53,015 nt of DNA. It comes from a virus. A program made the position numbers and the translations under genes. The notes beneath the pieces are model-generated. The model did not search any database and was not told where the DNA came from. It saw only the letters and a program-made list of their open reading frames with translations. The stretch lies in IMG/VR virus record IMGVR_UViG_3300006641_004726, positions 1 to 53,015 of that record; one strand, 5' to 3'. Below, piece after piece: positions 9,248 to 16,901 of this stretch. Positions within the stretch are counted from its first letter, which is position 1; every line of letters begins with the position of its first letter.

Positions 9248-12087
9248 AGCGCTAGGGTTCCCTGACCATAGGAGACGGGCTGGAGAGCCTCCTTAGATGC
9301 GGTGGCGAAGGAGAGTTGGGGGACTTGAGTGGTGTAGTCGGTGTTCTCCCACACGAACGTGGAAGTGTTTCCTCTAAGATTGGCCTGAGTGAGGGAGATT
9401 TGGGCGATGCCAAGTTTGATTCCGCTCGTGTCCGGCCCATTGGGCGCTTTGATCTGCTCCTCGCAGGAGTATTTGTTCACCACGCGCAGAAGGTTCCCAC
9501 TCAGTTCCTCTAGACGGGCTGTAGCCGTCACTTTCTCACCGTCCCAGTTGTACACGGGACTGGACGCGGTGAAGTATCGCATGGTCCGATAGACATTCTT
9601 GCCATCTTCCGAGATGACGATGTCTTCAACCGGTCTTTCTCCAGTAGCGCTGAAGAACGGGATGGACTGTCGCCCACTTAGTTCTGAGGGAACAAGGACG
9701 CCAGCGCGAATGTACACTCCGGGCGTGAACACAGGAGAGAAGTGACGCGTAGTAAGGTACGAAACCACCGAGCCACTCTCGCGGAAGAGAGTCGTGTCAC
9801 CTGGGGAGAAGACGAACATCTTTTCAGGACCACACACGGTGGACCTTCCGGTCTCCGGATTCTGTGACGTCTGCTCGTAGAAAGCCTGGGACAGCGCGGC
9901 GTTGGTGTCCACACGGGAGATAACTCCAGCGGCTACCATCTCATCTGGATCAGCCGTCCAAGGGGTGAAGCCTGTGAGGGTGAAGTAGATCTCAGCGTTT
10001 GAACCCGAAGTCTCGTAGTAAGTCAGGTAGGTGCGAGGGGCAAATCGTGGCGAATACTGGAATAGAGGCAGCGGCCTCAAGCCATTAGACGCAGAGACAC
10101 TGGAGATGGTGCCATTATCAATGAGCTGGGAGAAGCTCTCAGCGAGAGATCTGCCCGCAGACGGCAAGAAGGTGAAATCGTCATTGACGTAGGCGTACCT
10201 GACAATGACGCCAAGAGATGTGTCGATGTAGTAGTAGTAAGGATCCACCTCTTCGTTGGTGCCACCCCCGAGAGTCGGCGTGCGGATCCAAGACCCCGCG
10301 GCGTAAGAGCCACCCGCCTTGAGGTAAGGCACACTCACACTCACATCTGAGATGATGTCCTGGTTCTGACCGCCAGACACTGTGTCGGAGGACGGTTGGA
10401 GAGTGAAGTCGGCATTCACAACGAAGCAATACCAGTTCTCTCGGTAGTAGAGGTTGTCCACTCCCGGGGGCTCAAAGAATAGCCGGTCACAGGGAGCACC
10501 GTCAGGAGCCAGTTCCTGGTCCATCAAGATCACGTCAGGATCGTAGAACCCTGTGTTCTGGTTGTTGGCATAGTAGTCGTTGCCGACCTGCCAGGGAACG
10601 AAGTCTTTTGGTGCCGAAATGTCACCGTTGAGGATGAAGACGGCTGGGGACAAAGCAGCGTCAGAGAACGAGAAATTCCTGAGAACGACCAGGAGCGAGT
10701 TCTCAACGTCGGGATTCCTGAAGACTTGGCCCATGGTGTAAGTCCCAGGTGCCCACGGGAGGATTTTCTCCAGACGCAGATTCCCGTAGAGGAGCTGCGC
10801 TGTCTTTTCAGAGCTGTAGGGAGTGAAAGCCTTCACCACCGGCCACGCGAGGTCAGTCGTGGAGAGGGAAGGATCACCCACGGTCAGGAGATCGTGGATC
10901 GAGAATACGTTCTGTTGGGTCGTAAAGTTTGCCACTCTGGCGTTGAGAACGGACGTCTGGTTGACGCCCAATGGTGTGTTGTATGCACGCGCGGCGATGA
11001 TGTCAGGTTCCGAGTAGCGGACGTCGGCTGGGAAAGTCTCCGTGAGGGCTGAGTCTACATCTGCAACAGTCGGATCGTAACCGGACGGAAACTTGGCCCC
11101 CGGTGTCAGGATACTGAAGAGGCGGTCGCGTATGTTCAACGAGAACGCCTTCAGATTGGCCGCGTAGTCAGCACTCGGCTGGTATGAGAGGTCGATCTCA
11201 TACTGGACTTGGCTGAGGTTGATCGGGTAGACGTGGCCCTGCATCTCCAGTGGCATGGAGAAGTCTACCACATTCTGAGCGCGTTGCACCTGCTCAGAGG
11301 TTGGCTCCGTGCCGTCAGGATTGAGGAAGAAGAACGAGATGTGGCCGTCAGCGCGAACGTAGTCATTGAGCCAAATGTATGACTCCTGCGCCGACCGGTT
11401 GGGGAGAACGGCTGTGAATGTGCCGGCGCCAAACAGATCATCGAAGAGATCCTGCCAGTCCTGGGCAGAGACCGGGTTGCGACGGCGGATGAGTGTGAAG
11501 AAACGCTCCTTGACGACGTCAAGGGTCTCCACATCGGAACCGCCGACGGCCGCGATCTCGTTGGTGACCGCTGTGACCTGGATGTCAAGCCCAGAACTCT
11601 GGGTGATCGTGTTGGGTGCGACGTTGTTGAACGTGCCAATCAACACAGACGAGGCAGGGACCATTCCCACCGACTCGCCCGGTGGGTAGACCAAATCCTG
11701 TGTTGTCACAAAGGTGACCGACTCGCCGCCTGTCAGGTTGGGATCTGTCGTGAACTCAGTGCCAGCAAGGATGGACGTCTGGAACTGCTGGGGTGCGATC
11801 GCAATGGTGAGGCGGGTTGTCGCTGGTGTGCCCAGACGACGCATGGCGCCAAGGAATGGGCCGATCCACTCGATGAGAATCGACTCGGGAAGCTGGTTGG
11901 CCCAGAAGAGAAACTCACTCTGAGCAAATGCCTGACCCTCAATCAGGGCCATCATGGGGTTGCCAGCACTGAAGTCATTCAGTTTGGCATTTGAAGCATC
12001 GTAGACCCTCTTCGCAGCCTCGTTAACAAGCTGCGACTCATTCCGAGGGTCAATGTTTACCGCCGGTAGCGGAGCGTAGCGAGGCAT
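9244..12087 (-). CDS. Baseplate J-like / gp6-type wedge protein
   Basis: 947 aa. Residues 1-420 follow the baseplate J family: an N-terminal helical dimerisation region (NEAAKRVYDASNAKLNDF), a PATTRLTI strand, GTEFTTDP, the GGSDVETLDVVKERF motif with R-RRNPVSAQDW (typical 'GGxDxES-ex-R-R...A-T-dDyE'), then YPINLSQVQYEIDLSY and a late helix DVDSALTETFP. These elements are shared by P2/Mu J and T4 gp6. Residues 420-947 are an added beta-rich part not usual for the short J proteins, like the longer gp6 forms. It would form the baseplate wedge inner ring. ATG 12087. An ATGA overlap joins it to the next gene. Confidence 0.85.
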   Translation of the reverse strand: MPRYAPLPAVNIDPRNESQLVNEAAKRVYDASNAKLNDFSAGNPMMALIEGQAFAQSEFLFWANQLPESILIEWIGPFLGAMRRLGTPATTRLTIAIAPQQFQTSILAGTEFTTDPNLTGGESVTFVTTQDLVYPPGESVGMVPASSVLIGTFNNVAPNTITQSSGLDIQVTAVTNEIAAVGGSDVETLDVVKERFFTLIRRRNPVSAQDWQDLFDDLFGAGTFTAVLPNRSAQESYIWLNDYVRADGHISFFFLNPDGTEPTSEQVQRAQNVVDFSMPLEMQGHVYPINLSQVQYEIDLSYQPSADYAANLKAFSLNIRDRLFSILTPGAKFPSGYDPTVADVDSALTETFPADVRYSEPDIIAARAYNTPLGVNQTSVLNARVANFTTQQNVFSIHDLLTVGDPSLSTTDLAWPVVKAFTPYSSEKTAQLLYGNLRLEKILPWAPGTYTMGQVFRNPDVENSLLVVLRNFSFSDAALSPAVFILNGDISAPKDFVPWQVGNDYYANNQNTGFYDPDVILMDQELAPDGAPCDRLFFEPPGVDNLYYRENWYCFVVNADFTLQPSSDTVSGGQNQDIISDVSVSVPYLKAGGSYAAGSWIRTPTLGGGTNEEVDPYYYYIDTSLGVIVRYAYVNDDFTFLPSAGRSLAESFSQLIDNGTISSVSASNGLRPLPLFQYSPRFAPRTYLTYYETSGSNAEIYFTLTGFTPWTADPDEMVAAGVISRVDTNAALSQAFYEQTSQNPETGRSTVCGPEKMFVFSPGDTTLFRESGSVVSYLTTRHFSPVFTPGVYIRAGVLVPSELSGRQSIPFFSATGERPVEDIVISEDGKNVYRTMRYFTASSPVYNWDGEKVTATARLEELSGNLLRVVNKYSCEEQIKAPNGPDTSGIKLGIAQISLTQANLRGNTSTFVWENTDYTTQVPQLSFATASKEALQPVSYGQGTLAL

Positions 12088-12093
12088 GGCTTA

Positions 12094-12636
12094 TCAACCA
12101 ACAGGGCACTGGTCGCTGGCGGGAGTTCCAGCGTAGTTATTGCACGCGGAATCGGCACGGGCGTAGTAGCCGTTATCGATAAACAACGTGGCGAAGCGCT
12201 GGACGAGGATCTCTTTCGTAATTAGGTCAGCATCACTCAGAGCGCTGAACTTTTGGTCGAAAGACGGGTTCGGCACGCCGCCCGCAAAGTTGAACTTGCT
12301 GTTGGTCGTGAAGGAGAGCGGGGCGTTGTACGGGTTATTGGCCGGGATGCCAAGATCGAAACAGCTAGCCCCAGTAGTTTGCTCGAAACCAAAGTTCCAA
12401 GGGCCAGTAACAGTTTTCCCGCCGGAAATGGTGGGGGTGTTATAGCAGCCTGACTGCTCACCAGCCAGAGTCACATAGCGGGCGTCAAGGCCGTTGGGAC
12501 CGCTGAACTGCATCGAGTCCAGTCCCAACTGCGGGTAGTGCCAGTCTAGATCGGCACCATCGAAATATATTTGCTTCGCTCCGTTCAGCCACTGAGAGGT
12601 GACAATTACACCACTTGAAAAGGTCGTCTTAGCGAT
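12094..12636 (-). CDS. Tail protein (fibre/tail-tip type) apparently started at a non-AUG (ATC) codon
   Basis: The frame continues upstream of the first TTG (12528) through a clearly protein-like N-terminus: IAKTTFSSGVIVTSQWLN, GAKQIYFDGADLDWHYPQ. This resembles phage proteins that begin M-A-K-T-x-F-x-x-G-x-V-V-T. The codon in the place of the expected ATG is ATC at 12636-12634, with GGGG 7 bases upstream inside the end of the HNH gene. An in-frame TGA lies just above, so no ATG, GTG or TTG can serve before residue 37. With ATC as start the protein has 180 aa. The C-terminus is Cys/Ala-rich. It lies 6 bases before the baseplate J gene. A GGGTAAAACC motif lies about 35 bases upstream. Confidence 0.6.
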   Translation of the reverse strand: MAKTTFSSGVIVTSQWLNGAKQIYFDGADLDWHYPQLGLDSMQFSGPNGLDARYVTLAGEQSGCYNTPTISGGKTVTGPWNFGFEQTTGASCFDLGIPANNPYNAPLSFTTNSKFNFAGGVPNPSFDQKFSALSDADLITKEILVQRFATLFIDNGYYARADSACNNYAGTPASDQCPVG

Positions 12637-12640
12637 GGTA

Positions 12641-13213
12641 CTACCCCGCTTTACGGGTCAACTCTGAAAAGGTTTTACCCTGTATGATGTGCTTGAGCAT
12701 GTTTTCTATGGTTCTGACCGGGACTCCAAACTCTTTTGCCAGCCTCCCCTTGCCCCAATGATAGGATGATCGAGACTCGTATCTCAATTTCACTTCATTG
12801 AAAAGTTCTTCTGACCAGTGTTTTCTTTTATGTGGATGCCCCGTAATAGCCGCAGCAGCCCGCCCGGGGGCGTTGTTTCGCTTATGGCCGCTCTTCCCCA
12901 ATGACTGGATTTGGGATTTGTCCCGAGTTTTCCAAAGCTCCACCATTCGCTCAGAGTTATTGTCTTTCCATTGCTGTGTATGCTGTTTTCCAGTAAATCG
13001 ACGTGCTCTACTAGATAGTTCAGCCCAAATCTCTTCCTTTCCTTTGATTCCTAACAGCCCTTGCGCGGCCAGTAAATCTCTCTGATCACCCTTTTCCAAG
13101 TATCGCAAATTGTGCAAAAACGCGTGCATAGCAACGTTCACACGCACACGGTTATTAGGGGAGTCATCTCCACCGTCGTACTTAGGGGTTAAGTGGTGAG
13201 TGTGAAAGATCAT
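12641..13213 (-). CDS. HNH homing endonuclease-like protein
   Basis: 190 aa. The N-terminus THHLTPKYDGGDDSPNNRVRV is an HNH nuclease core (HH, then N, then H in MHAFLHNLRY). A central basic linker (GKSGHKRNNAPGRAAAAITG) leads to a C-terminal helix-turn-helix (KGRLAKEFGVPVRTIENMLK) that would bind DNA. It is inserted between the tail tube and a tail protein, starts 1-2 bases after the T-run of a terminator, and ends 4 bases before the next frame. There is no SD apart from the GGGG in the terminator stem. Free-standing homing endonucleases of this type spread between phage genomes. Target unknown. Confidence 0.85.
   Translation of the reverse strand: MIFHTHHLTPKYDGGDDSPNNRVRVNVAMHAFLHNLRYLEKGDQRDLLAAQGLLGIKGKEEIWAELSSRARRFTGKQHTQQWKDNNSERMVELWKTRDKSQIQSLGKSGHKRNNAPGRAAAAITGHPHKRKHWSEELFNEVKLRYESRSSYHWGKGRLAKEFGVPVRTIENMLKHIIQGKTFSELTRKAG
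12671..12680 (-). promoter_or_regulatory. GGGTAAAACC motif copy 2
   Basis: Perfect 10-mer within the 3' end of the HNH gene, 35 bases upstream of the ATC start of the tail protein. It could serve that gene, since the terminator at 13215-13247 cuts it off from upstream transcription. Confidence 0.4.
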
Positions 13214-13214
13214 G

Positions 13215-13247
13215 AAAAAAGGCCCCGAAGAGCGGACTCTTGGGGCC
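13215..13247 (-). terminator. Rho-independent terminator after tail tube gene
   Basis: Minus strand GGCCCC-AAGAG hairpin with TCCG loop, closing CTCTT-CGGGGCC, followed by six T. It lies 40 bases after the tail tube stop. The T-run ends at the start codon of the HNH gene. Confidence 0.85.
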
Positions 13248-13287
13248 AGTGTAGAAAACGGGATCTGAAAGAAACCTCCCAGAAGTC

Positions 13288-13731
13288 TTAGTTTCTTTCC
13301 CAGTAGTTAACTGTCATCGAGACTTCTATGGTCTGAACATCTCCGGAGTCGCGAGCGACTTCGCCGGTGGTGATGCTGGTCAGCAGGCATTCGTAGAGAA
13401 TGTACTGACCGCCGCCAGGACCAGACTGGAGACCGTCACAGCTGCGAGGAGTCACCGTTACGGTGATCTTCTGACAGTTGTAGTCGATCCAGAACTGCTC
13501 GAGAGGTTTGAAGATCGCTGGGTCGTACGGCGCGCCGAGAGTGATCTCGTCAGCAGTACGGGGACCAACAACGTGGTAGATCCGGTTTCCTGTGCCGTTG
13601 GCGTAGGTGGACGAGTCGCTGGAGTCCTGAACTCCGGAGAACTCGGTGAAGACCGCAGTGAAGGTCGGACCGCCAGCAGCGGTGAAAGACACTTCGTATT
13701 GGGCCTTTGTTAGTGGGCGCAGAATAGCCAT
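13288..13731 (-). CDS. Tail tube protein (gp19-like)
   Basis: 147 aa, a size typical for phage tail tube monomers. Beta-rich sequence with YEVSFTAAGGPTFTAVFTEF at the N-terminus. A central segment LGAPYDPAIFKPLEQFWIDY and the end TIEVSMTVNYWERN match the layout of contractile tail tube proteins (the 'G.....P..l..w' segment and final 'v....v...e.' strand). It has the strongest ribosome binding site seen in the window (AAGGAGGTGATCCC before ATG 13731), which fits a very abundant virion protein. It lies directly downstream of the major capsid gene and is followed by a strong terminator. Confidence 0.75.
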   Translation of the reverse strand: MAILRPLTKAQYEVSFTAAGGPTFTAVFTEFSGVQDSSDSSTYANGTGNRIYHVVGPRTADEITLGAPYDPAIFKPLEQFWIDYNCQKITVTVTPRSCDGLQSGPGGGQYILYECLLTSITTGEVARDSGDVQTIEVSMTVNYWERN

Positions 13732-13748
13732 GGGATCACCTCCTTAGT
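13730..13748 (-). promoter_or_regulatory. Near-perfect Shine-Dalgarno of tail tube gene
   Basis: Minus strand AAGGAGGTGATCCC directly before ATG 13731. It is complementary to the 16S rRNA 3' end over at least nine bases and much stronger than at other starts here. Confidence 0.85.
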
Positions 13749-13759
13749 TACTAGCCTTA

Positions 13760-14815
13760 TCAGGCCAGAATGTCGGTGATCATCGCGCCAGAACCGATCA
13801 GGCCGGTGGTGCCAAGGCCCACAGGATGCACAGCACGCTCGACGGTGATCTCAGCGCGGACCACACGACGCTCGCGGATGTAGTACTCAGGACGAACGGC
13901 AGGGGTGCCGGTCAGCTGGTAGGTGTAAGCGAAGGCCGGGGTAGCAGCGTTGGCGCCGCCAGCAGGCATCACAGCGTCAGAAGGACCGTTCGGGCTGTAG
14001 AACAGCAGGATGCCATTCTCAGGGAACACAGGCAGCAGCTGACCGTTCTCGGCCAGGTAGCGACCCTCGGCCACGCGGATACCGCGCTCGAGACCGAAGT
14101 AGCGAGCAAGCATGTCCACGTCGATCGAATCGGCGGTGGTGTACTTGATACGCTCAAGGATGCTCTGGTTGGTCAGCAGCTGGTCGAAGATAGCGGTACC
14201 AACGATCATCGAGTTGGGACGGATGCCGATCTGGTAGGACACGCTACGCTTCAGGGTCAGCACAGCCTCGATCGGGTTCGAGGTGGGGTCGCCCCAAGGA
14301 GCAGCACCAGCGGCAGAACCGTAGGCGGTCTGGAACTGAGTGAAGGTCTCGAAGCCGAGTCCGGTCTGGCTGCCAGGCACGCCGTTGTAAGGCTCGTAAG
14401 GGTTGAAGGAACCGGTCACGGTCACCACTTCAGCCACGGTCTTCTCGTAGGCGTTCATCAGGCGGGACATTGCGTTGCGAGTTTCAATCGCACGCAGGTC
14501 CACCTGGGCCGGACCTTCGCCAGCGTTCTCGATGACTTCTTCGGGCAGTTCCCAAGCCACCACTTCCTGTTCCAGGGCGTAGGGCTCGCTGTCGTAACGT
14601 GTCTGCACGTACGGAATGTTGGTGCCATATGCACGACGGAAGTCGTTGATGGCGAATTGCTCCTTGCCGAAGCGCAGAATGCGGCCAGCACGAGTCGGGG
14701 TGTCCACCACGGGCGCGATGAAGTTCGCGATGTTGGTGGAGGGGAGCATGAAACCTTGTGCAAGCGTCGTCAGAATTGGATCGACGCCCGCATAGGTTTG
14801 GGCTAGGTTCATCAT
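13760..14815 (-). CDS. Major capsid protein (Mu-like, HK97 fold)
   Basis: 351 aa. It lies in the Mu order: protease-scaffold, decoration, capsid. Motifs of the family include the N-terminal helix with FIAPVVDTPTRAGRILRFGKEQF, RYDSEPYALEQEVVAWELPEE, AYEKTVAEVVTV (spine-helix-like), then NSMIVGTAIFDQL, and near the C-terminus YYIRERRVVRAEITVERAV. It is predicted to form the icosahedral shell. Start ATG 14815 (a second ATG follows). GGAG lies 13 bases upstream. A 105-base leader separates it from the decoration gene and contains short palindromes (GGAGTACTCC, GGTTGCAACC) of unclear meaning. Confidence 0.8.
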   Translation of the reverse strand: MMNLAQTYAGVDPILTTLAQGFMLPSTNIANFIAPVVDTPTRAGRILRFGKEQFAINDFRRAYGTNIPYVQTRYDSEPYALEQEVVAWELPEEVIENAGEGPAQVDLRAIETRNAMSRLMNAYEKTVAEVVTVTGSFNPYEPYNGVPGSQTGLGFETFTQFQTAYGSAAGAAPWGDPTSNPIEAVLTLKRSVSYQIGIRPNSMIVGTAIFDQLLTNQSILERIKYTTADSIDVDMLARYFGLERGIRVAEGRYLAENGQLLPVFPENGILLFYSPNGPSDAVMPAGGANAATPAFAYTYQLTGTPAVRPEYYIRERRVVRAEITVERAVHPVGLGTTGLIGSGAMITDILA

Positions 14816-14920
14816 GGGAGGGAGTACTCCGTAAGTCTATGAAGATGATTTCAACGGGTTGCAACCGCTTGGGCTTACGATCCTGAGAAGGAAATGCCAA
14901 GCGGAGAGCAACCAGATTAC

Positions 14921-15599
14921 TCAGCTGAAGGAAACGGTCACCATGCGACGGCCACCGATGTCGATGACTTCGCGGATGGTGGGGACAGTACCGTCGGCGG
15001 TCACGGCGGTGCCGGAAGCCGAAGCCTGACCGATGGCGTTCACCAGCAGAGGGCTGTTGTAGGTGATAGGAGCAGAAGCGGGATCCACTTCCACGAGCAG
15101 CAGACCGGAGGTAGCCACGGTAGCCAGACGAGGGGAAGCAGGAGCGTCAGCGAACAGGGGGATGAAGGCTTGGTTCACACCCAGGATGGTTGTGGGGGTA
15201 GCGCCAGGCAGGGTGCAGGTTCCCTGAGTGGTGCCAGCGCTCACGCAGCGGAACTCGCCGATAGCCACGGCAGGATCGCCAGTGAAGGTTTCCGCAAACC
15301 TGATGTCAAAATTGTTATCGTGGTGGCTCTTTATCCTCCACTTCTCCATGTTGCCATGGAGTTCAGACTATATCTTCACCCGCGTGGGGTGCCGGGCACT
15401 CGTGTCAGCCTCATCACTGGTCTAGTGGTACGCTGTTAGTCGTTGAACCTTCCGCCCATCCCTGGACGGCTTGGCTGCTGATTGTCCCAGAGGGAGATCC
15501 CAGCAATTCACCCGGTTTTTCACTCCACATTGCTGTGGAAGGCAGCTCTCAGGTCGACTGCTTGCCGTAGGCAGGTGCGGCGTTAGTCGAAGTAAACAT
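14921..15599 (-). CDS. Head decoration protein (DUF2190-like), split gene: exon 1 15557-15599, exon 2 14921-15318
   Basis: Exon 1 starts at ATG 15599 (MFTSTNAAPAYGKQ) and stops being protein-like at 15557. Exon 2 continues in frame at 15318 with YNNFDIRFAETFTGDPAVAI. Joining T (15557) to AT (15318) restores one 146-aa reading frame (43 + 398 bases with stop). The product, rich in Ala/Thr/Gly with AFIPLFADAPASPRLATVATSG and a closing IDIGGRRMVTVSF, matches small decoration proteins placed before the capsid gene in Mu-like phages. Between the exons lies a group I intron. Without splicing, translation of exon 1 would end at a TGA six bases into the intron. Confidence 0.75.
15319..15556 (-). ncRNA. 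Group I self-splicing intron (238 nt, no ORF)
   Basis: Minus strand shows the conserved core in order: P/Q elements AATTGCTGGGA and AATCAGCAGCCAAG, R element GGTTCAACGACTA, S element AAGATATAGTC. R GACTA pairs with S TAGTC to form P7. P1: exon end GCAGT pairs with GCTGC in the intron, leaving the usual U.G at the 5' splice site. P2 is TTCCACA-GCAA-TGTGGAG with a GNRA loop, and P9 is CTCCATG-GCAA-CATGGAG. A GTGG/CCAC hairpin then leads to the terminal G at 15319. The boundaries are supported by the restored reading frame. Confidence 0.9.
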
Positions 15600-15608
15600 G
15601 TCTCAATG

Positions 15609-16043
15609 TCAATGGGACTTTAAGGGGTGGAAGGTGGCCGTTCGTCTTCCTCGAACCCATCCTTCGCCGGGGCAAGTGTGGGATCGGGTTGACTTGATGC
15701 CATTTGTCCACCAAGGCATTTTGCCCAAAGTTCGGGCGGTTTCTGCAGCAACAGCCTTTGAATGGTCAGTTGCTGGCGCGCGTCCACCTCTCTTACCCGC
15801 ATTGCTGTGGTGTTGAGGGTGTCTCGCGATCCAATCTCGTCGTGCTTCAGCGATAGCTTCGGCTTGGGTGATTTGTCCTGAGAGCGCAAAGGCTGCCAGC
15901 CAATCTCCCAGTTCTCCGTATTCGAGGTATCGTGCGAAGTGAAGTTCTGCATGTTCCTCGACCGTGACTTCGATGAGGTTGGAAGGATCGTCAGTTCCGC
16001 CAGCGTGCTTTGGCAGAATGTGGTGGGTGTGGGTGACGGCCAT
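15609..16043 (-). CDS. Free-standing HNH endonuclease next to the intron-containing gene
   Basis: 144 aa. HNH core at the N-terminus (THTHHILPKHAGGTDDPSN, then HAELHFARYLEYGE). The C-terminus WWTNGIKSTRSHTCPGEGW is a short module common at the end of phage HNH proteins. Start ATG 16043 is preceded by an A/C-rich leader with no SD. The stop (15609) is 9 bases before exon 1 of the decoration gene, so the nuclease is outside the intron but adjacent to it. This is the arrangement of collaborative homing, where a free-standing nuclease mobilises a neighbouring ORF-less intron. A GGGTAAAACC motif lies 20 bases upstream. Confidence 0.85.
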   Translation of the reverse strand: MAVTHTHHILPKHAGGTDDPSNLIEVTVEEHAELHFARYLEYGELGDWLAAFALSGQITQAEAIAEARRDWIARHPQHHSNAGKRGGRAPATDHSKAVAAETARTLGKMPWWTNGIKSTRSHTCPGEGWVRGRRTATFHPLKSH

Positions 16044-16063
16044 GTTGTTTGTTTGGTTGAGCT

Positions 16064-16073
16064 GGTTTTACCC
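16064..16073 (-). promoter_or_regulatory. GGGTAAAACC motif copy 3
   Basis: Perfect 10-mer starting at the TAG stop of the F-like gene and 20 bases upstream of the HNH start. It would drive HNH, decoration, capsid and tube genes. Confidence 0.5.
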
Positions 16074-16900
16074 TAACGGTACTCAATGTGGCATCGACAA
16101 CGATCCCAGCATCGGCAGCCACGCCCAGGCATCGGTAGCGACCCGATGGGTTGCCAGCCAGCCTCGTCGTAACTCGCACAGTCCGGGCAGACGCGTTTGT
16201 CGTGGTGTGCGACGCGCCTCATCTGTCGGTAGCCCTTCTGTTGGCGGTCCATGAAGACCCCAAGGTTGAAGAAGCTGTACGCAGGGGAGGCGATGTAGCG
16301 GAGGACGCGACCGAAGAGTGAGCCCCACGTCTTTCCGACGGCTCTCTTCTGTGCGGTCTTTATCGCCGCTTGTTCGGCGGGTGTGGTGTCAAGCCACTCT
16401 TCCGGGTATTCCGGGTCGAACTCTGAGTCCACGTCAAGCACGGTGTTTAGGTCGATGGAGTCCAGGGAATTTGAGTCCCCAGCGTACACCAACTTGCGGT
16501 CATCGTCACCTTCCTCGAAGTCGACGGAGTCGTCCCCGTATTTCAGGGTCCCGTCATCGAGGTAGTCTTTGGTCTCTTTGAGGAAGACGTTCAGAGGGGG
16601 AAGCATCCCGCCCACGATGGACGGCCACGCTTTCTCCATTTTGTCTTTGGGCTGACTTTCCCCAGCGCCGAGGTAGACAGCTGCGAGGGCGGAGGTGAGG
16701 GTCTTGTCCACGAGAGCACGTTCGTACTCGTCGAACTTCATCTGCCGGTCACGAAGACCTTTGACGATGACCCGACCCTCAGCCTCCATCCTCTTCTCCA
16801 GCTCACTGAGGTCTGGGAATTTCTTCGCCAGACGCTCAGCTTGCTTGAAGTAGGTCTCCCTCTGACGGGTGGCTAGGCCAACCATCGAGAGAAGATCCAT
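16073..16900 (-). CDS. Mu F-like head morphogenesis protein
   Basis: 275 aa, between portal/protease and capsid genes. The C-terminus carries the diagnostic segment of the Mu F/SPP1 gp7 family: RQMRRVAHHDKRVCPDCASY, ending in PMPGRGCRCWDRCRCH, with clustered cysteines and His. The N-terminal half is helical (RQRETYFKQAERLAKKFPDL, IVKGLRDRQMKFDEYERALV). It is a minor head protein thought to act in DNA packaging or ejection. ATG 16900 is 1 base after the stop of the protease-scaffold gene. It ends with TAG immediately followed by GGTAAAACC. Confidence 0.8.
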   Translation of the reverse strand: MDLLSMVGLATRQRETYFKQAERLAKKFPDLSELEKRMEAEGRVIVKGLRDRQMKFDEYERALVDKTLTSALAAVYLGAGESQPKDKMEKAWPSIVGGMLPPLNVFLKETKDYLDDGTLKYGDDSVDFEEGDDDRKLVYAGDSNSLDSIDLNTVLDVDSEFDPEYPEEWLDTTPAEQAAIKTAQKRAVGKTWGSLFGRVLRYIASPAYSFFNLGVFMDRQQKGYRQMRRVAHHDKRVCPDCASYDEAGWQPIGSLPMPGRGCRCWDRCRCHIEYR

Positions 16901-16901
16901 C

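Noticed and set aside
12671-12680. GGGTAAAACC copy 2 as a purely coding coincidence
   Set aside because: Although inside the HNH gene, it sits 35 bases upstream of the tail gene, like the other copies, so it was kept with lower confidence.
12641-13213. HNH gene as the core of a second group I intron
   Set aside because: No P-Q-R-S elements were found on either side, and the HNH frame runs to within 4 bases of the tail protein frame, leaving no room for the intron 3' half.
14821-14866. Palindromes GGAGTACTCC and GGTTGCAACC before the capsid gene
   Set aside because: Each is only 10 bases, they are unrelated to each other and not repeated elsewhere. No function can be supported.
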